In this document: positions 53,553 through 62,478 of the stretch, in pieces
How positions within the stretch are numbered: position 1 is the first letter of the stretch
Layout of the letters: each line of letters opens with the position of its first letter
NCBI RefSeq assembly: GCF_002873335.1
Contig: NZ_MCUW01000009.1
Location: 1 to 64,000 of the forward strand
Direction of reading: 5' to 3'
Length of the DNA stretch: 64,000 nucleotides
Source: Vibrio sp. 10N.286.49.B1
GTDB taxonomy: Bacteria > Pseudomonadota > Gammaproteobacteria > Enterobacterales > Vibrionaceae
Program-made: the position numbers and the translations under genes
Notes under the pieces: generated by a model
What the model was told of the DNA's origin: nothing
What the model saw: the letters and a program-made list of their open reading frames with translations, nothing else
Databases searched by the model: none

Positions 53553-55130
53553 TTATTGGTATTGAGCACGTTGCCAGATATTCATTTTCTCTACGATTTG
53601 ATCGATAGAAAAGGAACCTGGAACCTGACGAGGAGGAAACTCTTGGAATGTTTGCAAGAACTGAGCGGTTGAGGCTGCGCCAAGGTACATGTACGGTAAA
53701 TGTTCAATATACCATTTTGTATAACGGCCTTCATGGTCGGCGTTTTCATACGGGTCTTGACGTAAGTTGTACATCTTGGGCGCACGAAGCTCTTCAAATG
53801 AGCAATTCCATGTTTCTAAGCCATGACAGTTATTTACGCTGAACATAATCTTATAATCACCCACACGAACCGCTGACACATCACCGGCATCCGTGGCATA
53901 GATATAAGACTGACGTGGCCAAGATGCGAGATTGTAGTGGGTTGTCGCTTTACCCGTTTTAAGCGCTGGTAACAGGTTATAGCCATCTAGATGAACTTTG
54001 TACTGTTTGCCGTTTAATTTCTTACCCTTTTTCAGGTCCGCCACAATGGTGGTATCGCCAGTTGCAGCAAGGAATGTTGGTGCCCAGTCGTTATGTGCAG
54101 CCATTTCATTAGCAATTGACCCTGCTGGGATTTTACCCGGCCAGCGCATCATCGCAGGCACACGATGTCCACCTTCCCAAGAAGAGTTTTTCTCACCGCG
54201 GAAGCGAACGGTACCGCCGTCAGGCCAAGATAACTTTTCCGCGCCATTATCGGTCGAATAACTGACGATTGTATTATCAGCGATCTTCAGCTCATCGAGT
54301 TTATCTAGAAGTTGACCGACATGATTATCATGTTCAACCAAACCATCACCGTAGATCCCACCACGCTTAGATAAACCTTTAGACTCCTCCTTTAGGTGAG
54401 TCCAAACATGCATACGAGTAGCATTAAACCAGATAAAAAATGGCTTCTCTTCCTTGTGCGCTCGATCAATAAAATCTAACGCGGCAGTTAAGAATTCTTC
54501 ATCAACGGTTTCCATGCGCTTTTTCGTCAGTGAACCCGTATCTTCAATTTTGCCGTCTGCGAAAGAGTGGATAACCCCACGAGGGCCAAATTTTTTCTGG
54601 AACCAAGGCATGGATGGGTAATCTGCGTGCTCAGGTTCTTCTTCTGCGTTTAAGTGATAAAGATTTCCAAAAAACTCATCAAAGCCATGCTCTGTAGGTA
54701 GTTGCTCATCAAGGTCACCTAAATGATTTTTACCAAATTGCCCGGTCATATAACCTTTGTCTTTTAGCATAACAGCAATCGTTGGATCTTCGGCTTTCAT
54801 ACCTTGTTTAGCACCAGGCATGCCTACTTTTGTTAACCCTGTACGAATAGGGTGTTGCCCTGTGATAAATGCCGCTCGTCCTGCTGTACAAGAATTTTCA
54901 CCATAAAAATCCGTGAATAAAACACCTTCATTAGCAATTCGGTCAATGTTTGGTGTCCAGTGCCCTGCTTGTCCTTTAGTGTAAGCACTTAAGTTATCCA
55001 TTCCGATGTCATCTCCCCAAATTGCAAGAATATTCGGACGAGAGGTATCGGTAGTCGCATAACTGGCCATTGCGGTCGTCGCTAAAGCGGCACCTACAAC
55101 CAATTGTAAAAAGGTTTTTTTCTTGAACAT
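53553..55130 (-). CDS. Periplasmic sulfatase, arylsulfatase family (AslA-like)
   Basis: Hydrolyses sulfate esters after export. The 525 residues start with a Sec signal peptide (LQLVVGAALATTAMASYA). Metal ligands are D40/D41 in WGDDIGMDN and the later STDNGAEK. The formylglycine site is C81 in SCTAGRAAF (C-x-A-x-R), which fits modification by the radical SAM maturase encoded next door. The substrate is not readable. The neighbouring FadL-family channel suggests a hydrophobic (aryl or alkyl) sulfate. A CAGTA-N4-TACTG site lies 74 bases upstream, and the LuxR-type gene is divergent. Confidence 0.92.
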   Translation of the reverse strand: MFKKKTFLQLVVGAALATTAMASYATTDTSRPNILAIWGDDIGMDNLSAYTKGQAGHWTPNIDRIANEGVLFTDFYGENSCTAGRAAFITGQHPIRTGLTKVGMPGAKQGMKAEDPTIAVMLKDKGYMTGQFGKNHLGDLDEQLPTEHGFDEFFGNLYHLNAEEEPEHADYPSMPWFQKKFGPRGVIHSFADGKIEDTGSLTKKRMETVDEEFLTAALDFIDRAHKEEKPFFIWFNATRMHVWTHLKEESKGLSKRGGIYGDGLVEHDNHVGQLLDKLDELKIADNTIVSYSTDNGAEKLSWPDGGTVRFRGEKNSSWEGGHRVPAMMRWPGKIPAGSIANEMAAHNDWAPTFLAATGDTTIVADLKKGKKLNGKQYKVHLDGYNLLPALKTGKATTHYNLASWPRQSYIYATDAGDVSAVRVGDYKIMFSVNNCHGLETWNCSFEELRAPKMYNLRQDPYENADHEGRYTKWYIEHLPYMYLGAASTAQFLQTFQEFPPRQVPGSFSIDQIVEKMNIWQRAQYQ

Positions 55131-55432
55131 GGGCTCAGACCTATCGGTTATTAATAGTAAAATTGTCGTGAGCTATTATTGGGAGTTTGGTTTTTCAGGT
55201 AACCAGTAGAATTACTGCTTAAATAAATCACCAGGTAAACTTTAGTCAATAGTGACGATAGCCTCATAAAACATTATTACGTATCAAGACAGCCCTCTCA
55301 TCAAGTAGTTAGTATAGATAAAGTTGCCCCGACATTATCGTCATAACGGTTATTCATCTATACTTGGTCATGATATAAACTAGCCAAAATATAATTACTT
55401 ATGCTCACATCAAAGAAAAAAGGTTACGCTCG
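55131..55432. other. Divergent regulatory region between sulfatase and LuxR-type gene
   Basis: A 302-base gap. It contains the CAGTA-N4-TACTG site (55204-55217), close enough to the sulfatase start to overlap its promoter. No gene is present. Confidence 0.65.
55204..55217. promoter_or_regulatory. CAGTA-N4-TACTG operator upstream of the sulfatase gene
   Basis: Inverted repeat CAGTA-GAAT-TACTG, flanked by the same AAC on the left and CTT on the right as the maturase site. It is 74-87 bases upstream of the sulfatase ATG. Confidence 0.7.
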
Positions 55433-56221
55433 ATGATAGACACTAAGCCTGATAATTTTGAATCTCTTCTCATGGCACAATCCAATGCTTTAACATCCTG
55501 TCAGCCTAAGAATTTTGATGAAACCTTTATTATTTTGGCACAACAAGCATTGGATTGGTTTAAATTGGATCGATTAACCTTGTTCCCAAATTCGATGATT
55601 TTACTCAATGATGGGAAAACTATTTCAGTATCAAGAGCAACAATCCCAGACCTAAACAAGCAGCGCTTTTTGAAAGGCAATTACAAAGACTATTTAAAAA
55701 TATTAAGAGTTAAATTATCTTGGCAGGTATTTGATAGCGATGCCCTCAAGCATCATAAACTCGACCCAATGAAAGAATTATATCAAGAAGGCGTACGCTG
55801 GCATGGGGTCATTCGTTTAGAACTCTTTGGGCAAACTTGGGGCGCGCTCGCCTTCTCTCGATTTAGCTTAGACGAAACCGAACTCACTGAGCAAGACATG
55901 AAGCGAATTAAGCTCTTATGTGACATGTGGCTTTGCTTTTGGCAACACTCGACAATGACTCGCAATTTAAGCCTAGATGATCAAGTCAACATCGACGAAA
56001 GTGAAAAGTTACTGCTGCTTAGCAAAAAACAATGTTCTGTTTTAACACTCTTAGCTCAAGGTTACACCGCTAAACAATGTGCTGAAAAGCTGTTTTTGAG
56101 CCCTCGAACAATTGAATCCCATAAATATCGAATGCTCGATTTATTGGAACTAGAAAACCACACCGAGCTCGTTCAGTTTTCACTGCGAAATGGCTTGGGC
56201 ATTGAATCGAATGACAGCTAA
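55433..56221 (+). CDS. LuxR-family regulator with GAF-like sensor domain
   Basis: Regulator of 262 residues. The C-terminal LuxR helix-turn-helix covers about 193-255 (SVLTLLAQGYTAKQCAEKLF, LSPRTIESHKYRML). The N-terminal 180 residues look like a GAF-type sensor (FDETFIILAQQALDWFKLDR, WGALAFSRFSLDETELTEQD). It lacks a receiver domain, so a small ligand is more likely than phosphorylation. It lies between the sulfatase operon and the YiaW-HlyD-FadL unit and is the obvious candidate to bind the shared palindrome. Confidence 0.87.
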   Translation: MIDTKPDNFESLLMAQSNALTSCQPKNFDETFIILAQQALDWFKLDRLTLFPNSMILLNDGKTISVSRATIPDLNKQRFLKGNYKDYLKILRVKLSWQVFDSDALKHHKLDPMKELYQEGVRWHGVIRLELFGQTWGALAFSRFSLDETELTEQDMKRIKLLCDMWLCFWQHSTMTRNLSLDDQVNIDESEKLLLLSKKQCSVLTLLAQGYTAKQCAEKLFLSPRTIESHKYRMLDLLELENHTELVQFSLRNGLGIESNDS

Positions 56222-56300
56222 TATTATCTAGTAGCTAACCTATTTTCATGATTTGTACACATAATCAGTAGCAATAACTCATTCAGACTACGACTCGATT

Positions 56301-56337
56301 TTTATACCGAATCAGTACTTTCCTTATTCGGTATAAA
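56301..56337 (+). terminator. Hairpin after the LuxR-type gene
   Basis: A perfect 12-bp stem (TTTATACCGAAT / ATTCGGTATAAA) with a 13-base loop, about 80 bases past the stop. No T run follows beyond the stem, so it is a candidate rather than a certain terminator. Confidence 0.55.
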
Positions 56338-56401
56338 AACACACCGCCCTCTTTTCATAAATTAACCTGACTCAATGTTTTGGCCTATTCATATTCCATA
56401 T

Positions 56402-56415
56402 CCGTAATTTTACTG
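56402..56415. promoter_or_regulatory. Variant operator upstream of the YiaW-HlyD-FadL unit
   Basis: CCGTA-ATTT-TACTG, one base from the CAGTA-N4-TACTG palindrome and followed by the same CTT. It lies 95-108 bases upstream of the YiaW-like ATG. Confidence 0.55.
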
Positions 56416-56509
56416 CTTCATCTTCCCTATATCCTCCTTACCATCCTCCCCATGCCATGACGCATTTATGGCGTACCTCTTTTTCGTTCACTCACTTTTA
56501 GGAACACTT

Positions 56510-56842
56510 ATGAGCTTGGTAAGTATGCCTTTCGTTGCAACTGGTTTTGACACTGGCTTGCACATCGTTGCCGGTGTCGTCTTAATAGGCACTATCGTCG
56601 GGGCTCTCTATGCATTTTGGAAGTTCCACGAATTACCCATTCACCATGCAGACAAAATGAAACATGGCCAAATGGCTTTGGTCACAACCCTCACTTGGAT
56701 TGGTTTCATCTGGCACTGGGTTTGGGTGCTAGCCGTAATCATTGCATTTGTGGATTCAGAGCAGACCATTCGTCGTACCCGAAAAATTTGGAATGACACC
56801 ACTCCCAGCGCAGTAATTAAAGAAGGCGAACAATCATGTTAG
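56510..56842 (+). CDS. YiaW-like inner membrane protein (DUF3302)
   Basis: Small membrane protein of 110 residues, started at the ATG at 56510 (MSLVSMPFVATGFDTG), which has AGGA at the right distance; an earlier ATG at 56468 lacks a ribosome site. It has two or three transmembrane segments (LHIVAGVVLIGTIVGALYAF, TWIGFIWHWVWVLAVIIAF). DUF3302 proteins (E. coli YiaW, 107 residues) are paired with an HlyD-like protein (YiaV), as here with a seven-base overlap. Function unknown; probably the membrane partner of the adaptor. Confidence 0.83.
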   Translation: MSLVSMPFVATGFDTGLHIVAGVVLIGTIVGALYAFWKFHELPIHHADKMKHGQMALVTTLTWIGFIWHWVWVLAVIIAFVDSEQTIRRTRKIWNDTTPSAVIKEGEQSC

Positions 56843-58059
56843 AAGGACTAGCGGTATGGGCGCTATTTATTTACCTACTAAGGCTGGTGGGGATTCCTTG
56901 GACAAAACCATTTAAACTCTTTGCCTACGGCGGAGGAAGCGCGTGGTTACTATTTGTTTGGGTGGGACTCATTACGTGGGCACCAATGGACTTATCTGGT
57001 GGCTCGGTTGTTCAATCACCACACATCCAATTGCGACCGGGCTCAACACGAATTACCGGCTCTATTGATAAGCTTCACATTTCACCAAACCAAGAGTTAA
57101 AACAAGGTCAACTTGTTTACGAAATCAATAATGAACCTTATAAAATAGCGGTTGGGAAATCACAAGCTTTGCTAGCAGTGGCTGAGATGTCCTACCGTTC
57201 CGCAGTACAAGATGCCAATATCGCCGATACCAATTACCAAGTTTCTCTGGAAGATATTGATATAATTGCGAATCAAATATCAGCGGCTCGACAAGATCTT
57301 GAACTAAAAGAAAGAACATTGCAGCGCTTTGTTAAACAGAATACTAAAGTAAAAAACACCGTCGCTGAAAGTAATCTTGATCAACAAAAAACCGTCATTG
57401 CCATGACAAAAAATCAAATTGAAATTCTTAAATCTCAACATGATAAAGCACTGATCAACGAACAGAAAAGCAAAAATCTACTCGCAAAATCCCAGCTCAC
57501 CATAAAAAGTAAGCAGGCAGATATCGCCAGTAAACAGTCTCAATTAAATCAAGCCATGTGGGACTTATCTCAGACAAAGGTTTATGCACCTGTTGATGGA
57601 TACGTCACCAATTTCATTGCTCGAGAGGGGCAGTTTATTGGCGCAACGCCAAGACTAAAAATGTACAGCAATGAAAAATTCGTGTTGATGCGAATTAATC
57701 ATCAGGCATTTAGGAATATTCGTGTAGGTCAAGAAGCTGAATTTGCCTCTGCGATTTATCCTGGCAAGGTTTTCTCTGCTGTGGTTGAGGGAATTGTTGA
57801 AGCCACGGGGGAATCCCAAGGTTCACTCGTTGCCCGTGAAACCAATGTTCGCGCTACTACTGGCAAAAATGTTCAGAATAAACATCACTTTGTTCGCTTG
57901 AGTATTCACGAGCCAGCAGGCTATGACATTCCAGTTGGCGCTGTTGGTCTAGCCTGGGTAAATGCAGAAAAACCTATCCCTTTTCTGAATTTCCTCAACG
58001 TTATTCGCGGCATCATTATTCGAATGAAAGCTCAGATCTACTACATCTACAGCATGTAA
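56836..58059 (+). CDS. HlyD-family membrane fusion protein (YiaV-like)
   Basis: Periplasmic adaptor of 407 residues. Two N-terminal membrane segments (about 4-20 and 30-48) precede a biotinyl-lipoyl region. A long coiled coil (about 100-215, ELKERTLQRFVKQNTK) and the returning barrel (WDLSQTKVYAPVDGYV, about 240-255) follow. No ABC, MFS or RND pump gene is nearby; the only inner-membrane partner is the YiaW-like protein. It may link inner-membrane and outer-membrane proteins of this regulon rather than serve classical efflux. Confidence 0.87.
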   Translation: MLEGLAVWALFIYLLRLVGIPWTKPFKLFAYGGGSAWLLFVWVGLITWAPMDLSGGSVVQSPHIQLRPGSTRITGSIDKLHISPNQELKQGQLVYEINNEPYKIAVGKSQALLAVAEMSYRSAVQDANIADTNYQVSLEDIDIIANQISAARQDLELKERTLQRFVKQNTKVKNTVAESNLDQQKTVIAMTKNQIEILKSQHDKALINEQKSKNLLAKSQLTIKSKQADIASKQSQLNQAMWDLSQTKVYAPVDGYVTNFIAREGQFIGATPRLKMYSNEKFVLMRINHQAFRNIRVGQEAEFASAIYPGKVFSAVVEGIVEATGESQGSLVARETNVRATTGKNVQNKHHFVRLSIHEPAGYDIPVGAVGLAWVNAEKPIPFLNFLNVIRGIIIRMKAQIYYIYSM

Positions 58060-58205
58060 TTGACGCTACTCCAGTAACGAAAGGGGTCTAATGCGACCTC
58101 TTTCTTTCACTTTATTTTCTTGGTTCCGTGGATATTGAACCTAGACGCTTTGCGGCCTCACTACAACTAACACGAACCTACGCGCTAAAAATAAGTCTAT
58201 TTATT

Positions 58206-59378
58206 ATGAAAAAAACGCTCATCGCTTCACTCATCATTACTAGCCAAGTCCACGCAAGCGGATTACTACTTCAAGAGGCCGTCACTGCTAATGCCGGAAC
58301 CGCTGGCGCTGGAGATGGTGTCTATACCCAAACAGCGAGTGCTAGCTGGACTAATCCAGCAACAATGACACACATGGGCGAGCAACTCACAACAGTAAAC
58401 GCTCTCATATTGGATCTCAAACTCGACTACGATGACCACAGTACGGTGCCTCAAAACGGTCAAGCAAAAACAACCATGCCATCTATCGGTATATTCCATG
58501 TTCGTCAACTCACTGACGAGATTCACCTAGGCATGAACTTTGGCGTAGTGGGGGGATCTTCTATTGAATATGGTACTGATTGGGCCGGGGCTCCATACCT
58601 TAATAAAGCTTTTATGACTGGGATTCAAATTAACCCTAATCTTAGCTATAAAATTAATGACCATGTTTCATTAGGACTCGGCGCACAAATTAACTATGGT
58701 TTACTTGAGGTATCAACTTCATCCGTACAAAGTAACCTCGATACAGATTGGGCTTATGGCTTTAACTTGGGCGCAATGTACCACCAAGACAATTGGGCTT
58801 TAGGTGTCAGCTATCGTTCAAAAATCAAGCATGAGTTTTCTGTAGAAGCAAGTCTGATGACCGCACCTTATAGCCTCCCTCTGAACACTGAACTTTTGAT
58901 CCCAACCATTGTTGATATAAGTGGTGCTTATGATCTTAATTCACAGCTAACGTTATTGAGCTCTGTCCAACTTCACCAATGGAGTGACTTTGATAAAACA
59001 CCCATTTACACCGATATCGGTACAACAAACATCGAACGTAACTGGGATGACGTATGGAAGTTTGCCATAGGAGCGGACTATCAACTAACTAGTACATGGG
59101 CACTCAAGGTTGGTTTTTCTTACGAGACTTCTCCTCAGGATAACCCTTCTTTGCAATGGGTCGATTTGCCTGTTGGTGAACAGTATCGATACTCGGTTGG
59201 GGCAAGTACAGATTGGAACTCGACCAAGGTTGATATATTCTACGAATTTGCCGACTTAGGTACCATGCCAATTACTCGACAAGTGGGTCCAAATCCTGGC
59301 CCAATTGACGGGCTTCCCGACCTAAATGGCGAGTTCTCAGGCCGTATTCATTTCGTAGGTATGAACTTTAGCTTTTAA
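58206..59378 (+). CDS. FadL/OmpP1-family outer membrane channel
   Basis: Beta-barrel of 390 residues, started at the ATG at 58206 (MKKTLIASLIITSQVHASG); a GTG 78 bases upstream would place a long non-signal extension before the signal peptide. The N-terminal hatch is typical (SGLLLQEAVTANAGTAGAGD, then ASASWTNPATMT), and the C-terminus ends in Phe (FVGMNFSF), as for outer membrane barrels. The family moves hydrophobic molecules across the outer membrane. It follows the HlyD gene by 146 bases. Confidence 0.9.
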   Translation: MKKTLIASLIITSQVHASGLLLQEAVTANAGTAGAGDGVYTQTASASWTNPATMTHMGEQLTTVNALILDLKLDYDDHSTVPQNGQAKTTMPSIGIFHVRQLTDEIHLGMNFGVVGGSSIEYGTDWAGAPYLNKAFMTGIQINPNLSYKINDHVSLGLGAQINYGLLEVSTSSVQSNLDTDWAYGFNLGAMYHQDNWALGVSYRSKIKHEFSVEASLMTAPYSLPLNTELLIPTIVDISGAYDLNSQLTLLSSVQLHQWSDFDKTPIYTDIGTTNIERNWDDVWKFAIGADYQLTSTWALKVGFSYETSPQDNPSLQWVDLPVGEQYRYSVGASTDWNSTKVDIFYEFADLGTMPITRQVGPNPGPIDGLPDLNGEFSGRIHFVGMNFSF

Positions 59379-59390
59379 AGCCTCTTATTT

Positions 59391-59427
59391 ATTAGGCAGG
59401 ACAATGACCTAAATTGTCCTGCCTAAT
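59391..59427 (+). terminator. Terminator after the FadL-family gene
   Basis: A perfect 15-bp stem (ATTAGGCAGGACAAT and its complement) with a 7-base loop, 12 bases past the stop. It lacks a T run on the plus strand but is very stable. Confidence 0.75.
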
Positions 59428-59814
59428 CACCACATAAATCATCACTCGTCTCATCACTCGTCTCATCACCAAGAATAACATTCACTATAATCTTGCTCGC
59501 TTTATCTGCACGTCTTCCACTTTCATGCCCTGAAAAACACGACAAAAACCAATATTGTTAGTCGCATAATCTTGAGGCCTGCTACCTTAAGGTTAACTCA
59601 CCGCTTGCACCCACTTACTCGTAATCATATGTTCAATAATAGTAGCGTTGAACCTACCTTATATTCATAACAACCAAAAACATACTCCACACCGCTCAAG
59701 ATAATCGATGAAATATACAGGCTAAAAATAAAATCCTGTATTAGAAACTGAGTACTGTTATTCAATAATATCAGCTTCCAAAGGAACCTTTTTAGCTGTA
59801 CATTATTTAAAGAC

Positions 59815-59844
59815 AAAAAAAAGCCAGTAGCGTTAACTACTGGC
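59815..59844 (-). terminator. Terminator after the porin gene
   Basis: Stem GCCAGTAG / CTACTGGC with a 6-base loop, followed on the minus strand by a run of eight T residues, about 46 bases past the porin stop. Confidence 0.85.
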
Positions 59845-59890
59845 AAAGGGTCGACAAAAATGTTTTAGCAGTGGGGTTGTTTCAACTAAA

Positions 59891-60940
59891 TTATAAGTTT
59901 ACATTCGCGCGTAAAAACAACTTGTCATCATCTTCAGATGCTACTTTATAATCAGTCACTAATTCTAGATGCTCATTTAAACGGTAAGACGCACCAATTG
60001 TGTACCAGTCGTCTGAATCAAAAGTGTTGCCTTTGTTCGACGTTCTGTCCCAATTGTATTCCTCTAGATTATAGGTTGCGGAAATTGAAAGGTTCATTGT
60101 CGCTTGATAAGCTGCGCCCAATGCATAACCTTTTGTTTCTTCGTTGTTTACATTCATTGTTTCAACATCGCCAAAATCATATTTAGCGGCGAAGTTGAAT
60201 TTATCTAGTACTGCAACAGCGCCGATTGTGTAGACTTTTTCTGAGCGGTTTTGGGCATCGGTTGAATACTCACCCTTCGCGATGTCTACATACGTACCAC
60301 CAATGACAACAGCCCCAAGCGTTGCTGAGCCGCCAACAGCCCATGCATCATTGGTGTGTTCCCATGCGGCACCAACATCGAAGTTTTCACCAAAATAATG
60401 ATGGTTAAGTTGCTCATCGGTACAAGCGGCTTCATCCGCTTCTGCGCCTAGGCCATGCTCTTTCGATATATCACCAAAGCCTAAGTACACATCAGCAATA
60501 CCGCATTGCTTACCAAACGTAGTCTTACCTGCGACCGTATTCACACCAAATGTAAAACGGTCCACGTAATTAATTGGGTCTATACGTGTATCATAACCAT
60601 TCCATTCATAACGAGCTTCACCACCAATCAAGAGTGAAAAACTATCTGTCACAGCATAGTCTAAATCCGCACCCACTTTAAACATATACGTATGAGCAAA
60701 GTTACTATCATTCTGGTCATCAAATAATACGTTACCGCCTAGCTCTGCACCAGAATATGCGACACCAGTCAGCTTATCATTTTCAATAAAATCATATAAA
60801 TTGTTAGGCTTATCTGCCGTCGAGGACAATTCTGAAATATTTTCTGCAGACGACTGTTCTGATGACGTAATGACAGCATTTGATTCAGCTAAAGCTGGAG
60901 CCGCTAATATGATGGCAATGGCGTATGCAAGTTTTTTCAT
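59891..60940 (-). CDS. Outer membrane porin (Gram-negative trimeric type)
   Basis: Porin of 349 residues, started at the ATG at 60940 (MKKLAYAIAIILAAPALA) with GGGA upstream. A TTG four codons earlier is less likely. The signal peptide is followed by an unusual Ser/Glu-rich stretch (about 19-50) before the barrel. Barrel strands alternate (VADSFSLLIGGEARYEW-type), with AAKYDFGDVE and a C-terminal LRANVNL. A cysteine pair may close a loop (FGKQCGIADV and DEAACTDEQ). Two palindromic sites of the sulfatase regulon lie upstream, so this may be the uptake pore for its substrate. Confidence 0.88.
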   Translation of the reverse strand: MKKLAYAIAIILAAPALAESNAVITSSEQSSAENISELSSTADKPNNLYDFIENDKLTGVAYSGAELGGNVLFDDQNDSNFAHTYMFKVGADLDYAVTDSFSLLIGGEARYEWNGYDTRIDPINYVDRFTFGVNTVAGKTTFGKQCGIADVYLGFGDISKEHGLGAEADEAACTDEQLNHHYFGENFDVGAAWEHTNDAWAVGGSATLGAVVIGGTYVDIAKGEYSTDAQNRSEKVYTIGAVAVLDKFNFAAKYDFGDVETMNVNNEETKGYALGAAYQATMNLSISATYNLEEYNWDRTSNKGNTFDSDDWYTIGASYRLNEHLELVTDYKVASEDDDKLFLRANVNL

Positions 60941-61024
60941 TTTATATCCCAATATTATCGAATTTTGATTAGTACGTTTTGTACTTCCGACATGGATATT
61001 GAGATAGTTTATACTTTCATAATA

Positions 61025-61038
61025 CGGTAATTATACTG
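61025..61038. promoter_or_regulatory. Variant operator proximal to the porin gene
   Basis: CGGTA-ATTA-TACTG followed by CTC; one base from the CAGTA-N4-TACTG palindrome. It lies 85-98 bases upstream of the porin ATG, with its centre 49 bases from the second site. Confidence 0.6.
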
Positions 61039-61073
61039 CTCCACATTAGGATGTGAAGTCGTGATTGGCAATG

Positions 61074-61087
61074 CAGTATATATACTG
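61074..61087. promoter_or_regulatory. CAGTA-N4-TACTG operator distal to the porin gene
   Basis: Core CAGTA-TATA-TACTG inside an 18-base perfect palindrome (61072-61089). It is the most symmetrical copy of the motif in the window, 134-147 bases upstream of the porin ATG. Confidence 0.72.
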
Positions 61088-61164
61088 CAGTGAGACACTA
61101 TATTGATTAAATAGTCATATTTACACCACAATAAAACATTCAATCCTTCACTGTATACGAGGCG

Positions 61165-62469
61165 TTACTTACTCATAAACTGCGCCTGCAAAAACGGCAA
61201 TAACAACAACCCAATCACCGCCGAACATACCGAGATTGCGACAAAAAAGCCGGTCCATTGGTAGTGCTCTTGAATCACCGCCAATGGATAGCCCGATAAG
61301 GCCGCCCCCATATAGGCAAACAAACCAACAAAGCCCGTTGCCGCGCCCACTGAGTCTTTATGTGAGCACTCTGCTGCGGCCATTCCAATCAACATTTGAG
61401 GACCAAAAACAAAGAATCCGATGGCAAAAAAACCCGCCGATTGGAAGACAAAGTTCGTCAATGGCATCAGCCACAGCGCCGCAACCGACAAAAATATGCC
61501 CATCGCAAATATCAGGTTCATTGGGCCTCGATTACCACCAAACAGTTTATCCGAGCCCCACCCCGCAACAAGCGACCCCACAAAGCCGCCTATTTCAAAA
61601 AAAGACACCGAGGCATTGGCACTAATTAAACTGTAATGATGCTGCTCTGTCAGATATAGATTGCCCCAATCATTGATGGCCGTGCGGACGATATAGACCA
61701 ATACATAACTGAACGCGAGCAACCAGATATACTTATTATTGAGCACATAGGACCACAATATCTCTTTCGGTTTTAGTCCTATACCGTCGTTCTCTTGCGC
61801 TAATTCCAGCTTGTCATCGCGCCATTGCCCTACCGTTGGTAGCCCCATTGTGGTTGGCTTATCTCTTAGCCGCCAACACAAAAATAGCCCAATTCCAACA
61901 CTCATCACCCCCGGCACAATAAACCCTTCTCGCCAGCTGTAGTGAAAGGTAAGGAACCCCACCAGCAAAGGGATCATCGCTCCACCGACATTATGTGCGG
62001 TGTTCCAAATTGACCAAAAAAAACCCCGCTCTGTGCGTGAATACCAGGTTGTCAGTAGCTTGGAGCAAGATGGCCACCCCCAGCCTTGGAACCAGGCATT
62101 TAGCATCCACAATGTGGCAAGTACGAATAATGAGCTCGATAGACCAAATACAATATTGATGACACCACTGGCAATCAAGCCAATGCCCATAAAGTAACGA
62201 GGGTTAGCACGGTCTGAAATAATGCCAGATAGAAACTTAGAGAGACCATAGATCAGATAAAACAATGTCCCCATTAAGCCAATATCCCCCTTATCAAGAC
62301 CGAGGTCGGCAATCAGCGCTGGAGCGGTGTAATTAAAGGTCTTTCGAGTGAGATAAAAACCCGCATAACCCAAATACATACCCACCATAATATGAAGCCG
62401 CCAATATCGATACTGGCCATCAACATTCTTTGTCTCATGTGAGCGTGAGGTTTGAGTATTCAAGGGCAT
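61165..62469 (-). CDS. uhpC: Hexose-phosphate sensor UhpC (MFS transporter fold)
   Basis: Membrane receptor of 434 residues that senses external glucose 6-phosphate and signals through UhpB. It has 12 transmembrane segments of the organophosphate:phosphate antiporter family, with GYAGFYLTRKTFNY, YGLSKFLSGIISDRANPRYF-type loop 2-3 and FQGWGWPSCSKLLTTWYS. Gene order (uhpB just upstream, nine bases apart) supports UhpC rather than the transporter UhpT. With uhpB out of frame, its signal may not reach UhpA in this version of the genome. Confidence 0.9.
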   Translation of the reverse strand: MPLNTQTSRSHETKNVDGQYRYWRLHIMVGMYLGYAGFYLTRKTFNYTAPALIADLGLDKGDIGLMGTLFYLIYGLSKFLSGIISDRANPRYFMGIGLIASGVINIVFGLSSSLFVLATLWMLNAWFQGWGWPSCSKLLTTWYSRTERGFFWSIWNTAHNVGGAMIPLLVGFLTFHYSWREGFIVPGVMSVGIGLFLCWRLRDKPTTMGLPTVGQWRDDKLELAQENDGIGLKPKEILWSYVLNNKYIWLLAFSYVLVYIVRTAINDWGNLYLTEQHHYSLISANASVSFFEIGGFVGSLVAGWGSDKLFGGNRGPMNLIFAMGIFLSVAALWLMPLTNFVFQSAGFFAIGFFVFGPQMLIGMAAAECSHKDSVGAATGFVGLFAYMGAALSGYPLAVIQEHYQWTGFFVAISVCSAVIGLLLLPFLQAQFMSK

Positions 62470-62478
62470 ATCTCTTGT

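Larger units (their letters stand above)
59379..59890. other. Non-coding region between the FadL and porin genes
   Basis: A 512-base gap between convergent genes with a terminator at each end (59391-59427 and 59815-59844). A 73-codon minus-strand frame in between begins inside the porin terminator and has no family resemblance, so I do not call it. Confidence 0.65.

Noticed and set aside
59625..59846. 73-codon minus-strand frame between the FadL and porin genes
   Set aside because: It begins inside the porin terminator and is a composition-driven hydrophobic frame.
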